From Agelaius tricolor (Eukaryota; Chordata; Aves; Passeriformes; Icteridae), in NCBI GenBank assembly GCA_023055355.1, contig JALJCS010000001.1, forward strand, positions 96,581,381 through 96,645,380: DNA of 64,000 nt, in the 5' to 3' direction. The notes under the pieces are model-generated. The model worked only from the letters and a program-made list of their open reading frames with translations, was not told where the DNA came from and did not search any database. A program made the position numbers and the translations under genes. Of the stretch, positions 62,301-64,000 are shown one piece after another (within the stretch, counting starts at the first letter, position 1; the number at the start of each line of letters is the position of its first letter).

Positions 62301-62454
62301 CGTGAGGCACCGGGCTGCCGGCCGTGAGGCACCGGGCTGCCGGCCGTGAGGCACCGGGCTGCCGGCCGTGAGGCACCGGGCTGCCGGCCGTGAGGCACCG
62401 GGCTGCCGGCCGTGAGGCACCGGGCTGCCGGCCGTGAGGCACCGGGCTGCCGGC
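62301..62454. repeat. GC-rich minisatellite, 7 perfect copies of 22 bp
   Basis: A unit beginning CGTGAGGCACCGGGCTG repeats at 62301, 62323, 62345, 62367, 62389, 62411 and 62433 with an exact 22-base period and no differences between copies. Each unit has three CpG counting junctions. Perfect identity implies recent expansion or ongoing homogenisation, so copy number probably varies between individuals. Since 22 is not a multiple of three, translation cycles through all frames, giving a 22-residue peptide repeat in each open minus-strand frame. Those frames are probably not genes. Confidence 0.97.
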
Positions 62455-62730
62455 CGCCAGCGGCGCGCGTCCCTCACCCCCCGTACGGCTTTGACGGCTC
62501 TTCGGCCTTTTCCGCTGCTCGCAGCCAAGCGCTGCCCCCCGAGTGCGTTTCCCCAAGCAGATTTACGTCTCTGCGTTTCTAACAGTACTTGCAAGGCCTG
62601 GGCTGGGCAGCCGGTGCCGGCGGGTTTTCCATCCCGCTGCCCCTCAGCCGCCTCAGGGCCACCTGGGCTGGTACAGCCCGGAGCCCTGCTCTGCGGCGGC
62701 GCTTCTGAAGCCGCGGGTTTCCAGAACATG

Positions 62731-64000
62731 CTAGCTTTTGCTCTTACTTGCCAGGGCGTTTGCATGATGAAAATAAGAAATGAAGGGGCTCATCCGCGAG
62801 CCAGGCGATGTCCTCCTCTCACAGACAGAGGCTGCCACCTCTGCCGTTGCGCACGGATCGTTGCCTCCTTGAAAGGCAGATGAAGCCCTATGCTTTGCAT
62901 AGCTGGCATGGCTGGCTGGCCTCCTGCTTTTGGTGTTGACACCAGAAGAGCCTTGCCACACTGTGTGCACTGTGTGTGTCAGCCACCTCTTGTCACAAAA
63001 GCGCTTTGGGTTCAGCCTCATTGAAATAAGTGGCCAAGTTCCATGTTCTACAGCGCAGAAAAAGCAAATACAGAGTCCATAAAAATGCACAGTGTGCATG
63101 AGATACGTGAGGGGGGGAAATAGTGGAATTAAATCAGCCACTAGAGCAGCCATGTACAAACAGAAGAGCAGCCCCATAGAGGTGAAGTATTCAACAGTTC
63201 TCCTGTGACTTCATTCATTTTCACTCTCTGAAGAAATGTAAATGTTGTCAAATCCAACACATATTCTTTGGAGATAACAAGATTCAGCTCTGAGCTGGTA
63301 TCATGCAAAAAAATGATGGGAGAACAAGACTGAGGTGAGTGCTGGTGTTGGGAAGTTGGGGGGAGATATCCATGTAAAGAACAAAGAGGAAGTTTAAGCC
63401 CTGCCATGGCAACATCTCCCTCTCCCTTTTTACATTTTGGAGTTTGTTTTTATGGAAGCATGATTTAAGAATGGCATAACAGACACCTAACAAAGAAGCC
63501 CGCATGTATAGTGGAGCTGAAGCTTTATATGGGTAGCACAGCAGTGATGTCTGGTGCAGCTGGAATTTAATTATGTTTTGAGCTCCCCAACAAAAGAAAA
63601 TTTGCTGTGTTTCTTCCCTCTGTCTTTTCATGCACATGATGAATAAAAAAGGCCTGAGGGTTGCATTATTTGTTTTAATATGAATGGTTTAAGATTGCTG
63701 GTCTGTTCCACCAATAGGCTTGGGGATCAAGTGAGCTGCTGGCAGCACTGGAGCAGAACACCTGAAAGCTGAGTCCAGGCACCAAATTCCACTAAATTTT
63801 GCCTCACTGTTTTGCAAGAGCAATGATCAGGAAAAGGTCAAGAGGAGGGAATGAGAAAATTTCTTACATTTTTAGAAGAGCAGATACTGTACTTCAGCTG
63901 TCTCACAAATCTCAGAGCCTTTTTCCTACCAGATAAAAAGACGCAAAAGAGGTCAAGAAGCCAGTCTCAAGGTGCCTGTGAGACGCTTGTTGGTGCTTCC
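62731..64000. other. Non-coding DNA beyond the CpG island
   Basis: A few CpG persist to about 62870, then the sequence returns to ordinary composition. Overlapping open frames on the minus strand (148, 88 and 117 codons between 62731 and 63637) and on the plus strand (149 codons, 62434-62883) match nothing I recognise. An octamer-like TATGCTTTGCATAG near-palindrome lies at 62890-62903. No CR1 or other repeat is seen. If the island drives a plus-strand gene, this could be its first intron. Confidence 0.5.

Larger units (their letters stand above)
62140..62730. promoter_or_regulatory. CpG island, probable promoter of an unseen gene
   Basis: The GC content and CpG density rise sharply from about 62146 to 62720 (GACGCCCC, GGCGGGGCCCGCGC, GCGGCGCTGCCCGCGG, GGCCGCGGGGGGAGCGGCGGGCGGGGCCGCG), unlike anywhere else in the window. 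It holds an Sp1/KLF GC box GGGCGGGGC (62283-62291), a second GGGGCGG (62206-62212), a CTCF motif, and a 22-bp tandem array. No TATA box is seen. CpG islands of this kind usually mark promoters, often bidirectional. Which strand is transcribed cannot be told: no coding exon was recognised on either side within the window. Confidence 0.75.

Noticed and set aside
62434..62883. 149-codon plus-strand open frame in and after the CpG island
   Set aside because: GC-rich DNA lacks stop codons by composition. Translation is R/A/P/C-rich without a recognised domain, and its start lies inside the tandem array.
1..64000. CRISPR arrays, bacterial operons, phage, rRNA or tRNA genes
   Set aside because: No regularly spaced direct repeats with unique spacers, no B-box-like tRNA signature and no rRNA sequence seen. 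The DNA is vertebrate in character.

Overview
This window looks like bird (avian) nuclear DNA. The main evidence is six fragments of CR1 LINE retrotransposons. Four lie on the minus strand and begin, as read on the plus strand, with the typical avian CR1 3' end followed by 'TTGGAAG/GGACC...ATCATCTGGTCCAA'-type sequence. Two lie on the plus strand. Outside one CpG island the sequence is AT-rich (roughly 38-40 % GC by eye, not computed). It has short microsatellites and homopolymer runs, and no bacterial-style gene packing. CR1 also occurs in other reptiles, so 'bird' is strong but not certain, and the species cannot be told.

I recognise no host protein-coding gene, rRNA, tRNA, snRNA or known microRNA. 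The open reading frames of 60-230 codons scattered through the window are what chance gives in 64 kb. Exceptions are those that translate CR1 ORF2 (about 44.5-45.4 kb plus, and 30.3-30.5 kb minus) and those created by the GC-rich tandem repeat near 62.4 kb. A few stretches have a good splice acceptor, an open frame and a donor (49698-49912, 40695-40756), and are given only as low-confidence candidate exons. The window is best read as intergenic or intronic sequence ending close to a promoter.

Layout: 1-12.4 kb is AT-rich non-coding DNA with two old CR1 pieces (3.0 and 6.5 kb). At 12.36-12.9 kb is a GC-richer block with an RFX-type X-box and three CACACCT motifs. 12.9-30 kb is non-coding, with a CR1 at 14.8 kb, a 70-bp sequence present twice (13.4 and 16.7 kb), and a perfect 33-bp tandem duplication (28.0 kb). 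30.0-30.5 kb is a good 3'-end CR1 copy. 30.5-44.5 kb holds another CR1 3' end (39.5 kb) and a striking 42-bp-arm hairpin (43.67-43.76 kb). 44.5-45.4 kb is an internal CR1 ORF2 fragment. 45.4-62.1 kb is non-coding, with a perfect DR1 nuclear-receptor site at 60.8 kb. 62.14-62.73 kb is a CpG island, the only promoter-like region, holding a strong CTCF motif, Sp1 boxes and seven identical 22-bp repeats.

The best candidates for follow-up are the hairpin at 43.7 kb, the CpG-island tandem array with its neighbouring CTCF motif, the duplicated 70-mer, and the DR1 site. Repeat boundaries are accurate to about 10-20 bases. No database search or folding program was run.
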